DNA of 14,243 nucleotides from the NCBI RefSeq assembly GCF_000003605.2, contig NW_003130380.1:10802-25044 (forward strand), read 5' to 3'. The position numbers and the translations under genes were made by a program. The notes under the pieces are model-generated. The model had not been told where the DNA came from, ran no database searches, and saw only the letters and a program-made list of their open reading frames with translations. The DNA comes from Saccoglossus kowalevskii (Eukaryota > Hemichordata > Enteropneusta > Harrimaniidae). This document shows, in pieces, positions 1 through 8,730 of the stretch. Each line of letters opens with the position of its first letter. The stretch's first letter is position 1.

Positions 1-177
1 ATGAGGGCGCAATACTGCTTGTCGATCGAAAGTTCCACAGGCTTGATTTAACGTGTACAGATCAGCGAACGCCATCTCAGTCACGTAATTGATTTTATTC
101 ACATAAGTGACATCATTCTTCTTCCCAGAGTTCCTTGCGGTTACATCCCCGAATTTATATATTCGTGGAATAGAAAT
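1..177 (-). CDS. Possible internal coding exon of an unrecognised gene (partial, runs off the left edge)
   Basis: On the minus strand the frame is open from an in-frame TAA near 206 down to base 1. If the exon starts at 177, just after a CAG at 178-180, it gives exactly 59 codons in phase 0. The sequence before that CAG is pyrimidine-rich (AATCTCTTCAATCTCTCGGGCAG without the last base groups reading as a good acceptor tract), with the poly(G/C) run behind it. The peptide has a normal protein-like composition: it begins ISIPRIYKFGDVTARNSGKK, then NDVTYVNKINYVTEM, then AFADLYTLNQACGTF, then DRQAVLRPH. The AFADLYTLNQACG stretch faintly recalls the end of astacin metalloprotease domains (Leu-Ser-x-x-Asp-Ile-x-x-Leu-Asn-x-x-Tyr-x-Cys), but no Met-turn or zinc motif is visible here, so no function is assigned. 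No ATG or stop bounds the frame, so it would be an internal exon. A chance open frame of this length is possible in sequence this AT-rich. Confidence 0.4.
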   Translation of the reverse strand, partial: MSIPRIYKFGDVTARNSGKKNDVTYVNKINYVTEMAFADLYTLNQACGTFDRQAVLRPH

Positions 178-205
178 CTGCCCGAGAGATTGAAGAGATT
201 ATCCT

Positions 206-221
206 CCCCCCCCCCCCCCCC
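206..221. repeat. Poly(C) tract, 16 nt
   Basis: A homopolymer of 16 C lies just upstream (in minus-strand sense) of the acceptor of the candidate exon at 1-177. It reads as poly(G) on the minus strand. The length is likely variable or error-prone in an assembly. Confidence 0.9.
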
Positions 222-639
222 GAGAACGACAGTGTGAAATGTATGATGTCAACGTTATCTGTGGCCCAGTACAATTGGTTTTTGCGTTTTATAACAGTAA
301 TGTGTGGCACAAATGATGTCGATATACAATGTTGACATTTCTGGGAACGTGGCTTGGGTACGAAGGGGTAATTAAATAGAGTATGTATGAATGATAGAAA
401 TGAAAGTTTGTTGGTATGTATCTATAATTATTCGTTTTAATATTAGTCAGCAATATGACCTTTTTCTAATTTTGAAGGTTTCCATTACTTTTTGTCAATT
501 CATAATTTGTTTATGTGGTATAAAGCATACTTAACGCCAAAATTAATAAATTAAATTGAAGTTTGTAAGTTTAAATTACGATATACATTTATAAGTCTAG
601 ATATGAGATTTTTAATTGCATATTAGTTAAGATATTGAA
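222..639. other. AT-rich non-coding stretch
   Basis: I see no gene here. A minus-strand frame without a Met codon is open from about 423 to about 165, passing through the poly(G) run and the start of the candidate exon in another frame. It has no usable donor, so I treat it as intronic or chance. If the candidate exon at 1-177 is real, this stretch would be its upstream intron. Confidence 0.5.
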
Positions 640-678
640 GCGGAGGGGTCGTCACCTGCGCATGCGTGGGAGGTGAGT
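640..678. promoter_or_regulatory. Candidate promoter: NRF-1-type site beside a consensus splice donor
   Basis: TGCGCATGCGTG at 657-668 matches the NRF-1 palindrome (YGCGCAYGCGCR) at all but one position. Immediately downstream, TGGGAG/GTGAGT places a perfect U1-type donor at 672/673 on the plus strand. The surrounding 110 bases carry about a dozen CpGs in otherwise CpG-modest, AT-rich DNA. NRF-1 sites sit at transcription starts, often of divergent gene pairs, which would fit a plus-strand transcript starting here and the minus-strand exon at 1-177. Function is inferred from motifs only. Confidence 0.35.
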
Positions 679-805
679 TCCAAGCGACGATAACATCACA
701 CGCTAAAAACGCAAAGACTCATGGGTAGACGTTTTTTGGAGTAAATTTGAAGTAGATTTATTTTGAAATTATTGGCGAAATCATTTTGTCATTTTTTCAC
801 AACAG

Positions 806-891
806 AGGCTATGATGTCAAACATTAACCATAATCCTTTGAATCAAGATGGTGATCAACATAATGCTGATGAAAGGATATCTGGAGAATGA
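806..891 (+). CDS. Possible second exon with a 26-codon frame
   Basis: A good acceptor, a T-rich tract followed by CACAACAG, ends at 805. With the donor at 672/673 it would define a 133-nt intron. The sequence then gives ATGATG at 811 and a frame of 26 codons to TGA at 889-891. The product is hydrophilic and Asn/Asp/Gln/His-rich (MMSNINHNPLNQDGDQ at the start, DERISGE at the end). It matches no family I know. Promoter, donor, acceptor and start codon fall in the right order within 250 bases, but the frame is very short and could be an upstream ORF, a remnant or chance. Confidence 0.15.
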
Positions 892-1815
892 AAAGTGATA
901 TAAAAAAGTCATAAACTGCGTTCTCCTACATTTTCCTGGTGTTTGTCGTACTTTTATTTACGGATAGTTTCCAATTACCTTTCCAAATTCGAAATAATGC
1001 CTAAAATACGTGTTTTTTTATTATAATTGTGTCACATGTAATTAGAGGTGAATACAGCCTTAAAACTTTGGCAAACCACGAACCATTTTCCATTACATTT
1101 CTGTAGCAAACACATCAACAACATTCATAACTATAGAACTCTTGCTCTTTTCAATATTAATTCAGAATGAAAGAAATGGCAAATAAAACGAAATGTAAGT
1201 TTCGCTTGATTTAAGCTTGCAATTAAAATAATTCAATTGATTAAGCATTGATTCACGCCAGAAAAAATGTTTGATCAGTTTCTGAGAAATTTCAAGAGAT
1301 TACACAGTGATTTTTCTCCAAGCGCTGACTAGACTCGCTGAATCACCCTCAACCACGCCACCAACGGCAGTTGTCAGTTGAGGAGAACACACACAGAACA
1401 CGCTACAGAGAATGCCCGGTCGGTCCGATTATAAAATCTAATGGTGTAAATTTGTTTTCCGGCCTTGCTGGCGGTATTTCACCAGTTACTGTACGCTGTT
1501 CGTATAGCTTACTTCAATATTTCACATTTTAGGTGTGACATAAACGCCCGAAAGACTGAACACATCACAACATACGTACAGTTACCGACAAGACGCGCGT
1601 AATGAATTGAGCAAGATATCGATGTACAGTTTCATGAAACTCTTTGAAAATTGCTGATAATTTGTGGATAGATTTTTCATAGTTATATAAATATCATTCA
1701 TGAGTAGACAAAATAATGGAATCACGGAACAAATTTGTGAGATAAATCTGTTATTACGTTATACTAATTTCGATGTTATTACATGGGATTCTATGTGGGA
1801 AAATGTATAAGAGTT

Positions 1816-1823
1816 GTCACGTG
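1816..1823 (+). promoter_or_regulatory. GTCACGTG E-box
   Basis: Exact GTCACGTG, containing the palindromic CACGTG core bound by bHLH-ZIP factors (USF, MITF/TFE, Myc/Max classes). It is one of five copies in the window. Confidence 0.4.
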
Positions 1824-1887
1824 AGAACTTCGTTTTATCTCCTATGTAATATAGTATATATTATTACAAATATGTACGCAGCCCTTT

Positions 1888-1907
1888 TTTTATTTTTATT
1901 TTATTTT
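1888..1907. repeat. T-rich low-complexity tract, copy 1
   Basis: A 20-nt run of TTTT, TTTTT, TTTT and TTTT separated by single A residues. It is identical to the tract at 2011-2030. Confidence 0.8.
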
Positions 1908-1973
1908 TAACACTATATTGTGTCTAAAAAACTCAAAGAAATTACATTTTCTAATTGATAGCGTCATTTTCAT

Positions 1974-1993
1974 CCCCCCACCCACCCAAACCC
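1974..1993 (-). other. G-quadruplex motif on the minus strand
   Basis: The plus strand reads CCCCCCACCCACCCAAACCC. The minus strand therefore has four runs of at least three G separated by loops of TTT, T and T, which satisfies the G3+N1-7 rule with very short loops. It lies between the two identical T-rich tracts. No gene is adjacent. Confidence 0.6.
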
Positions 1994-2010
1994 GCATAAA
2001 GTAATAATAA

Positions 2011-2030
2011 TTTTATTTTTATTTTATTTT
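2011..2030. repeat. T-rich low-complexity tract, copy 2
   Basis: The same 20 bases as at 1888-1907, 123 bases further on, with the C-rich G-quadruplex motif between them. Confidence 0.8.
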
Positions 2031-2269
2031 ATTGAGCTACAAAGTTCAATTATAGGCTTGTGCAATAAAATATTTCCCAAATAGAACAACATTTAACAGC
2101 ATGACCCCATTTTTTTACATGTGATTTTGTATAGAAATGTATTCGCAAAATATTTAAAAAAATACATAAATTTTTAAGAAACTGTTTTGGTCAATTGTAA
2201 TACACTTGTTGATGCGGCAGATACATACAACCATAACACATTAATTCAAATAAATGAAAGTAGAAATTT

Positions 2270-2281
2270 AAAAAAAAAAAA
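2270..2281. repeat. Poly(A) run, 12 nt
   Basis: A homopolymer of 12 A in AT-rich intergenic DNA. No retroelement body is recognisable next to it. Confidence 0.85.
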
Positions 2282-2425
2282 CTTTTAAATCATATTTTCA
2301 AACTATTCATTACTATTTTTCTATCCTCTGTGGTAATTGTGTCGATATTCTAGATGTAATTTTACTTTGTTGCGGTCACGTTCAATGTCATGTGTGATAT
2401 CGAGATAAATTATGATAATTGACAT

Positions 2426-2433
2426 GTCACGTG
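2426..2433 (+). promoter_or_regulatory. GTCACGTG E-box
   Basis: Second exact copy of GTCACGTG, in the context ACATGTCACGTGGTCA. Confidence 0.4.
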
Positions 2434-2572
2434 GTCATAACAGCCCCGCCATTCTGATTATTATATTTATTCCATATTTCAATAACTATATATTCATTCC
2501 TTGTACTCGCGTACGCCGTAATTATTTTTTATGTGTACCTCAATTTAAATATATTCAAAAAAGACGTGGCCA

Positions 2573-2586
2573 GTTGCCATGACAAT
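2573..2586 (+). promoter_or_regulatory. RFX X-box-like site
   Basis: GTTGCCATGACAAT fits the degenerate X-box pattern RYYNYY-N2-RRNRRY. A second GTTGCCATG word at 2716-2729 (GTTGCCATGGTTAT) breaks the pattern at one position. Degenerate matches are common by chance and no ciliary gene is visible. Confidence 0.15.
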
Positions 2587-3093
2587 TTATGATAATTTTG
2601 ACACTTCCAATTTGTAAATATACGACAAATTATTAATTTTGACCATAACACATTTATTCATCGGGTTCAGAAGTTATGGCAAGCCATTGTTAGTGAGGCA
2701 TGTAATGTTAAAGTGGTTGCCATGGTTATGTGTAATCCATTAGCGCAGTACATTCCAATACTTTCAAGATACAAATATCCAGAATTTATTCATTGCACAA
2801 TAATTTATACTTCCAGACAATATATGTTGTCTTCAAAAGTTGGTGTCACCAGCCCATTTTCGAGAAAATTATATTAATATTTAAGTGATTGGTGGGCATG
2901 TTCTCAGTATTAGGACGCTTTTACCATTGGTTCATATGGCAAAGATATCATGCCATATCTCAAATTGTAGACTGGTGATATAGGCTGAACAAATATTTAA
3001 CGTGGGTGATGGATGGGCTATACATATTTTTTTAGTTTGAATTATTTTAAAAATCAGCCTATTATGTTTATTAAGTGATACTCGTTTCTACGT

Positions 3094-3101
3094 GTCACGT
3101 G
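3094..3101 (+). promoter_or_regulatory. GTCACGTG E-box
   Basis: Third exact copy of GTCACGTG, in the context ACGTGTCACGTGTTAG. Confidence 0.4.
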
Positions 3102-3180
3102 TTAGGCTATCCTGATTTCACGATACATAAAAGATACTGGTAGTGATCAATAAATGGAATAAAACACAATAATAAGTTTT

Positions 3181-3990
3181 AACACATTTACCCTTTATTA
3201 ATGGCCAGGTCACGGGTAACGCGGCTATCAGGTGTCAACGGTTGACGAGTCCAGCCCAGTCGTCGTGCGGGTTACATTGTACTCCAATCAACCTCCGGGT
3301 CGTCAAAGAAAACAGGAGAAAATTAATTCTTTGTCATTTGCTGGGCACCTCGGGCATAGTTTGTTTGCCTGGTATATTTTGTTTAATAACGTTGGGCTTT
3401 GTATTACACGTCTGTGCACTGCGGCGGTCATCGAAATTGAAATGCGCTTCTCGTCGAAGTATTTTTGATCCGCCAAAGATTCATTTCTGTTAAATAAGAT
3501 GTTAAAAATCAAATTCACTTTAATAATAAAAAAACTATGTTTCCATCCCGATTTACAGTATCATTCGTAAAATGTTACTATGGCGCCCAATCATAACACG
3601 AACTGATTTGGGATATACAGACGCTTTCTACTGGAATAAACCTTTCTTGCAAAATCTTAAACATAATCGACGGTTTGAGTTGTTCGCATCTCGCTTATAT
3701 ACGCTTTGTCAAACCGTTATTATGTTTTTATTAAAGGGCGGTGGCCGTCGCGCCGAAGTTCTGTTCAATTCGTGTAAAATACATTGTTTGTTTGTACGAA
3801 ATTTCAACTCTAGCTGCGCGACGCTTTAAGTAACTGTATCATCAGTGTGATCACTGAGTATGTGTTCTGATGACTGAACGATGTATTAATCAGGGATTCA
3901 TTAGGATCGTTGCACGCTAAAAGCGGCGTAGTGGAAATGGCATACAAGTTGGTGGCAAAACGTGACCGACAAAAACAATCAAGGACCGTG
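3181..3990. other. CpG-rich, GC-elevated block in intergenic DNA
   Basis: I count about 30 CpG dinucleotides in 3181-3760, far more than in most of the window. Higher GC thins out stop codons, and overlapping frames of 64-85 codons are open on both strands. None resembles a known family and no pair of frames links through convincing splice sites. Two CCAATCA words (NF-Y class) occur at 3284-3290 and 3587-3593, and a TCAGTG/CACTGA hairpin lies at 3842-3857. It could be an unmethylated regulatory region or hold exons of an unrecognised transcript. Confidence 0.4.
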
Positions 3991-6034
3991 TTTCTTTTCA
4001 GCACTCATGGTATGTTGCGAAATATTCAAATTTATTACTAAGATATCTCAGACACTTTTAATAAACTTTACCATTTCAAGTTTGCGGTCTATCTAGTTGC
4101 AAAATGGGGAATCTAGTCTTGTAGAAATTGTGATTTTTTTTTCGTTCTTTTTTTGCTATTTATAACTCAACCAACAGCACAACTCTTCGTCCTGGTTTAC
4201 CTGATTTATGTTATGTCATAGAATTACGGTGAAGGATTAGCTGTTTGTCGACGTACACCCATTGCTCGAAACACAATCGGACATCATATTTGAAATGAAG
4301 GCGGTATTCTGTAATCAGTGTTTTCAGTTGGATAGAATTTCTTTAATTGCTTTAGATTTTGCAATGTGCGTGCCTGCTACGTGTATCATAGTGACACGTC
4401 TGTTGCATACATCCAACATCTAAATTGACAGAATAGTTAACGATAGTCTCAACAACAAGTCATCATGCGGGCTGTAGACAAATCTATCGTAGAAAATAGA
4501 AACGCCCCCAACGTCGTACAATATACAATATGCATTATTAAATATTATTTCAGTTCTCTTTGTTTGGGCAGACGAATTGGTATTTAATTGATTGTTTTGA
4601 AATTTTGTTTATATATAATGTATAATGAACTGATCCAATCTTATCAATTTTAAAATAATGGTAATTGAGCAAAGCTAATTGATCTGGTAATCGTCGCGTA
4701 AACAAACAATGTCGCGATAGTGCCTTTTGCTGTCAGAATATTTATCTTACTTTAGTCTGCTAATACAAATCAATGACTGAAAGTTTCAAAGGACAGTGTT
4801 TACAATAATCGGAATAATTATAAACAACAATAGCGAATTTACCGTCAAGTAACCTCTTGGTTAACATTGGTTCGTTGAGGGGCGGTGGAAATATGCAATC
4901 CGCGGTAAATCACGTTCATTGTCGCCTCTGCATTCCGCCGCTGAATGAAAACCCTCTTCCCGGGAAACACATCAATATTGTTATGTAAACGTTATTGATG
5001 ACTAGCATTTAGGAATGCATAAACACAGTCCCTCAACTATGGGACGGTGACATAAAGCACAGTTTGTACTGGCCTTTAAGTGTTAATGTGTGTCATGAGG
5101 GCATAGGGGTTTTAAATCTGTAACGCGTGTGTTTAGACTCAAACAACTAATACGGGTTTAGAGTACTTTGCAAGTTCAAAGTGAAATACACTCGGCCATT
5201 CTTCAAGTTCGCCACTAAGCAATAGCAAAATAAATACAAATAACAAAAGAAAACAATTCATTCGCAATTTATTACTCGAAAATATACCAAAATATCATCA
5301 TATCGATTATGTTTTGCTTGCAGGACACGCAAAAGTATTCCTAATGAAAAACCACTAATTTGCATGGTCAGTGGTTGTTACTGTACATACCAAAACATCC
5401 AGTTCACATTCGTATTAGAGAATTCCATTGTTTCATTGAATTAATACTGTGATATGGGCGTTTTCTGGCCATGATAAATCATAGTCAAATACAGTCACCA
5501 ATGTACAGTATCAAAAAACATATTTAGAATTGCAACTTACATATTTTTAATATTTGTATTACTAGTATATATATTTACTTTTCTATGTTTTGCAATTCTT
5601 TTAAATTCCTATAGTGTTTACACATTAAAAGTCTTACTCAAATGTCGCGATATTTGTTGTCATTTGGCAATCCATGTCGTAACTAACCTTTAGACTTCAC
5701 TACTGTTTTTAAAAGCATCAGTCTTTCAAACTTAAAGAGCTAACCATGAAAATGCGCCCGTTGAGGGCAGCATACACGGACTGCAGATCGAATCATGATA
5801 CAATAAGCAGATTGGTATGCAAATAGGCTGAACACGTACATACATAGTAAACAATGAAAGTGAAATATGGTAATCAAGATGGCAAGAGGAATTACAATAA
5901 TTACGAAATGAATGCTTGGTCAAATTAAAATCATAGCCTCAAAACGTATTGATATTATATATGGCTTTATTTCATGTTGTTGTTCGAAAAGTCTAGAAAA
6001 GTGTGATCACCGAACTACTTTTTACACACCAAAA

Positions 6035-6052
6035 TTAATTACCGGTAATTAA
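6035..6052. promoter_or_regulatory. Perfect 18-bp palindrome with two homeodomain cores
   Basis: TTAATTACCGGTAATTAA is an exact inverted repeat carrying a TAATTA core on each side of ACCGGT. Symmetric homeodomain half-sites are bound by paired-class and other homeodomain dimers, but the spacing here is wider than the classical TAAT-N2/3-ATTA sites. Regulatory function is inferred. Confidence 0.35.
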
Positions 6053-7704
6053 GCATCCATCCGGTTCCCGGGGTAAGAAGGTAGGTCTCGTCATATTTCA
6101 ACGATTCGTTTGGTTACATAAGAAAATCACGATAACCACAGTGTAATGAAATAATAATGAAATAATGCGTTATTATGAATTCCTGTGGAAAATTTCTTCA
6201 TACAATATTTCTCAACAAAAATAGCTCGTACCGGGTGACAAATGCAGAAAAGTTGAGTTGAGTCCGAATCAACAATAATTATGCAACAGTTATTAAGCAA
6301 AACAATGTGATAATTATTTAGCTCCTGTATAAACGCGTACAAATGCACACAGACGACCTTTAAACGCCATAATGGCAGACACACCGACATATTCTAAAAA
6401 TAACCCACCATAAAAGTGATATGCCGAATCTGACTGTACACTAACATACATGGAAATAATCACGAAATTAACGCTGGTAGGAAATTGTTTTCATTATAAA
6501 AATAAAAATAAATCGGCGATCACTACTCTGTGAAATGCAAGTTTAATACAGTGGCCACGGGCTGACAACCGGTATTCGTATACTAACAAAATATAGGCTG
6601 GCAGTTGGGAGCCAGATACAGTTTGCTATCCATCATTGAACGTTTAGAATCACGGTAAATTCCTGACAAATCCCGCATGTTTTAGCATTAATATATTCAT
6701 TGACCTAGGGGTTGGGGTAATTATGAGCCTGAGCATGGGGGTCAGACAATGAAATGACAACTAGTACCAGTACCCTGCATGTGTTGCCAGTTAGCTATTT
6801 GTGCTGTTACTGCTATTTTTGAACGACAAAGTCGCCTATTATAAATTCAAATCCTCGAAGTTTTCTATATTTTTTTTCTCCAAAATTGTTATCAAGACCA
6901 GTAGCTTAGTGTGAAATTAAGAAAGAATGTATAAAAATGTTGATAGTATGACGTACATGATATCGGGTTGCAGGGATTCATATTGATGTATTATTTTCAA
7001 TCTTGTGATGGAAAAAAATAAAAGCTAGAGGTGGGGTTGTGTTCCATGGAATACCTCCATGTCGAATTATTTACATTTAGCTTCAGTAAATATGACTTTT
7101 AATAACAAAACATGGTTATTACTGTCCTCAACTCGTTAATAATTATGGATTGCTATATTGTGGATTAACTATTAATATCTCTGGGAATCGTTTACATAGT
7201 GTTTTTTTAATCCTTCCACCTTCAGATGTTATATTGCAGCTCGCTAAGCCATTACAATGGCACTTACATACACCTCAGTGAAGGAATCGAATTGATTCAC
7301 CGGCTGGTCGGCCATACGAATCTGACAATTGCAATAACGTTATCAGTTTATCAGAATTGAGTGTTATTTACTGTATGGTCAGTGGGAGACAATCGCTCAC
7401 TAACGCATGATGCAACACCGGCAAGTTTCATAGTGCACCCGAAACCAACAATCACGTCATATTCAACACTGCGTTGCTTACGCTGTCAAAAACACAACGT
7501 GTAAGGCCATAGCCCGGCAACACCCGGCTAGGTAACGTTATTGTCTAACGATGATACGTTCGGATTAAAATAATAAACATAGAAACGAGCATCAATATAA
7601 ATAAAATCGTGTCCTGGCCGGTTGTTGTTGGACTGTGACATAACTGAGGCGAGGAAATACATGTACATAACAAAACAAAAAAATTAGAAGCAGTGACCAG
7701 TTCG

Positions 7705-7722
7705 TTTTTTTTTTTTTTTTTT
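7705..7722. repeat. Poly(T) run, 18 nt
   Basis: A homopolymer of 18 T. On the minus strand it would be a poly(A) tail, but no SINE- or LINE-like body or target-site duplication is evident beside it. Confidence 0.9.
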
Positions 7723-8236
7723 AGCTCTACAGTTCGTCCATTAAAGTTTTCTATTCCACAAGAATACCTTACATGTTTTATATGTGTATATGGTCTGTCG
7801 GTTGAATTCTGGACCGCCAGTACACCCATATTTGTTTGCGAATGCGACAATTTAAACTAAAAGAAGAGGAATGTCATGTAATATCATGTAAAGTCATACA
7901 CAAATAATATTCATGTCAAGCTAACTCGTATACTTTAGTGGTTACATCAACAATATACCATTTATGTTAGAACGGAAATCAACACGGCCGATTGCAACCT
8001 GTTCCCACGTACGACAACGCACAGTGGTTTAACCTCAACCTCGTTCAAGCATAATTAAATAAAAAGTTGCAGTTTAAAAGGCTAATTGCGTATATTATTT
8101 TTACCCAAGTTAATAGATTAAGTATTATAATTTAAATCAAATTTGAGAAATATATTGTTTCAAGCGTTAATAATTCAATGTAAATATTTAATGCTTCTAT
8201 AAAACATATTGTACGAGGCTGGATTAATTAACATTA

Positions 8237-8348
8237 GCCAATCAGTCGACCTGGTTGTTCACGTGACTCCAAAGGTAAATGGGATAAATGTAGACTAGTA
8301 AGTCTCTTTCACTCGCAACCATCAGTGTAGTCGGATCGAAGTGTCACA
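8237..8348 (+). promoter_or_regulatory. Core promoter and 5' UTR of the MAT gene
   Basis: In order: GCCAATCAG at 8237-8245 is a full CCAAT box (NF-Y class); CACGTGAC at 8260-8267 is an E-box within TTCACGTGAC; GATAAAT at 8283-8289 is a weak TATA-like element; TTCACT at 8308-8313 fits a BBCABW initiator. A start at A8311 would sit 28 bases from the TATA-like element and leave a 38-base 5' UTR before the ATG at 8349. Another initiator-like TCAGTG lies at 8322-8327. Element order and spacing match a Pol II promoter. The exact start site is inferred. Confidence 0.55.
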
Positions 8349-8424
8349 ATGTCACAACAGAACCACATCGAGCAGGCGAACACCGTTCTCTTCACTTCAG
8401 AATCAGTCGGTGAAGGGCATCCAG
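8349..8424 (+). CDS. MAT2A: S-adenosylmethionine synthetase (methionine adenosyltransferase), first coding exon
   Basis: MAT makes S-adenosylmethionine from ATP and L-methionine in the cytosol, releasing phosphate and pyrophosphate, and supplies the cell's main methyl donor. The exon encodes 25 residues: a variable, polar leader (MSQQNHIEQANTV) followed by LFTSESVGEGHP, the near-invariant N-terminal active-site motif of the family (FTSESV(G/S)EGHPDK), whose His lies at the nucleotide/triphosphate site. It ends CATCCAG/GTCAGT, a consensus donor, after the first base of the next codon (phase 1). That G starts the Asp codon of GHPD, so the frame is exactly what the family requires. The start ATG has A at -3 and is the first one downstream of the promoter elements. 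Full-length animal enzymes are about 390-400 residues, so over 90% lies beyond this window. MAT2A is used as the usual name for the ubiquitous animal form; an invertebrate gene would be co-orthologous to MAT1A and MAT2A. Confidence 0.93.
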
Positions 8425-8696
8425 GTCAGTATCCCAACTTCATTTAGACGATCATTATGCGTGAAGCCAATGGCGAAGCGTTTATTTTCGCTTATTTTAT
8501 TTCGCTTGGCTTCTAATCCAGTCAAGGCGTGTGTGGTCGACGGCGTGCTCCATTGACGTTCATATAGTTTTAATCTTCGTTCTGAGATGTATTTAGTTTT
8601 TGGTTGATTGCCACAAATCTATCTTGCATGGTATCGAAACACTAGTGAATGTTGTGCATTCATAGTTCTACCGTGACATGCACATCGACAGCTAGC

Positions 8697-8730
8697 GAAG
8701 AGCATCTTCTACCGGCGAACCCGCGCCGGT
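8697..8730. other. Two adjacent hairpins in MAT intron 1
   Basis: GAAGA-GCA-TCTTC (8697-8709) is followed one base later by ACCGGCG-AACCCG-CGCCGGT (8711-8730), a 7-bp GC-only-but-one stem with a 6-nt loop. It is a conspicuous GC-rich structure in AT-rich intron, 270 bases after the donor. Function is unknown. Confidence 0.5.

Larger units (their letters stand above)
892..3180. other. AT-rich intergenic DNA without recognisable genes
   Basis: All frames are broken by frequent stops. Features seen inside are listed separately: T/A low-complexity copies, a G-quadruplex motif and three GTCACGTG sites. A somewhat more CpG-rich patch at about 1320-1610 contains a 7-bp inverted repeat (CCTCAAC at about 1348, GTTGAGG at about 1376) but no usable frame. 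Short similar words recur between 2225 and 2730: ACCATAACACATT at about 2231 and 2642, and a TTATGATAATT...GACA core at about 2409 and 2587. They suggest old degenerate duplication, but the copies are too short to name an element. Confidence 0.6.
3991..8230. other. Intergenic DNA upstream of MAT, no recognisable genes
   Basis: No frame longer than about 100 codons exists, and the longest (minus strand, 7545-7850) is chance-like, with a Lys run from the T tract at 7705-7722. Notable items: POU octamer ATTTGCAT at 5358-5365 flanked by AACCACT/AGTGGTT arms; palindrome TTCCCGGGAA at 4957-4966; palindrome TTCCATGGAA near 7043; and the 18-bp palindrome at 6035. CpGs are frequent near the right end (19 in 7201-7560), unlike the intron beyond 8425. 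Confidence 0.6.

Noticed and set aside
979-1030. Minus-strand donor-like AAAG/GTAATT as a possible partner exon for 1-177
   Set aside because: The in-phase frame is closed by stops within about 14 codons and has no acceptor upstream.
1403-1411. TACAGAGAA, identical to the METTL16 target motif of vertebrate MAT2A 3' UTR hairpins and close to the U6 snRNA ACAGAGA box
   Set aside because: It lies nearly 7 kb upstream of the gene with no suitable hairpin and no flanking U6 sequence, so it is a chance 9-mer.
3232-3518. Open frames on both strands (78 and 83 codons plus, 71 codons minus)
   Set aside because: They overlap each other in a GC-elevated patch and match no family. The minus frame has a fair acceptor-like tract near 3500 and a CPRCP motif, but no linking donor or second exon could be shown.
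3572-3829. 85-codon plus-strand frame
   Set aside because: No recognisable domain, low-complexity GGGRR and Phe/Leu-rich composition, and no supporting splice or promoter context. Best explained by the locally high GC.
3936-4037. 34-codon frame starting MAYKLVAKRDRQ, with acceptor- and donor-like words (TTTCTTTTCAG and CATG/GTATGT) 8 bases apart
   Set aside because: An 8-nt microexon would be extraordinary, and the two splice-like words compete instead of defining an exon.
7545-7850. 101-codon minus-strand frame
   Set aside because: It runs through the 18-T homopolymer, giving a Lys run, with no family resemblance and no conserved signal. Typical chance frame.
8341-8556. 71-codon plus-strand frame overlapping the MAT exon in another register
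   Set aside because: It is a shadow of the MAT exon: the FTSESVGEGHP frame ending at a consensus donor explains this sequence.
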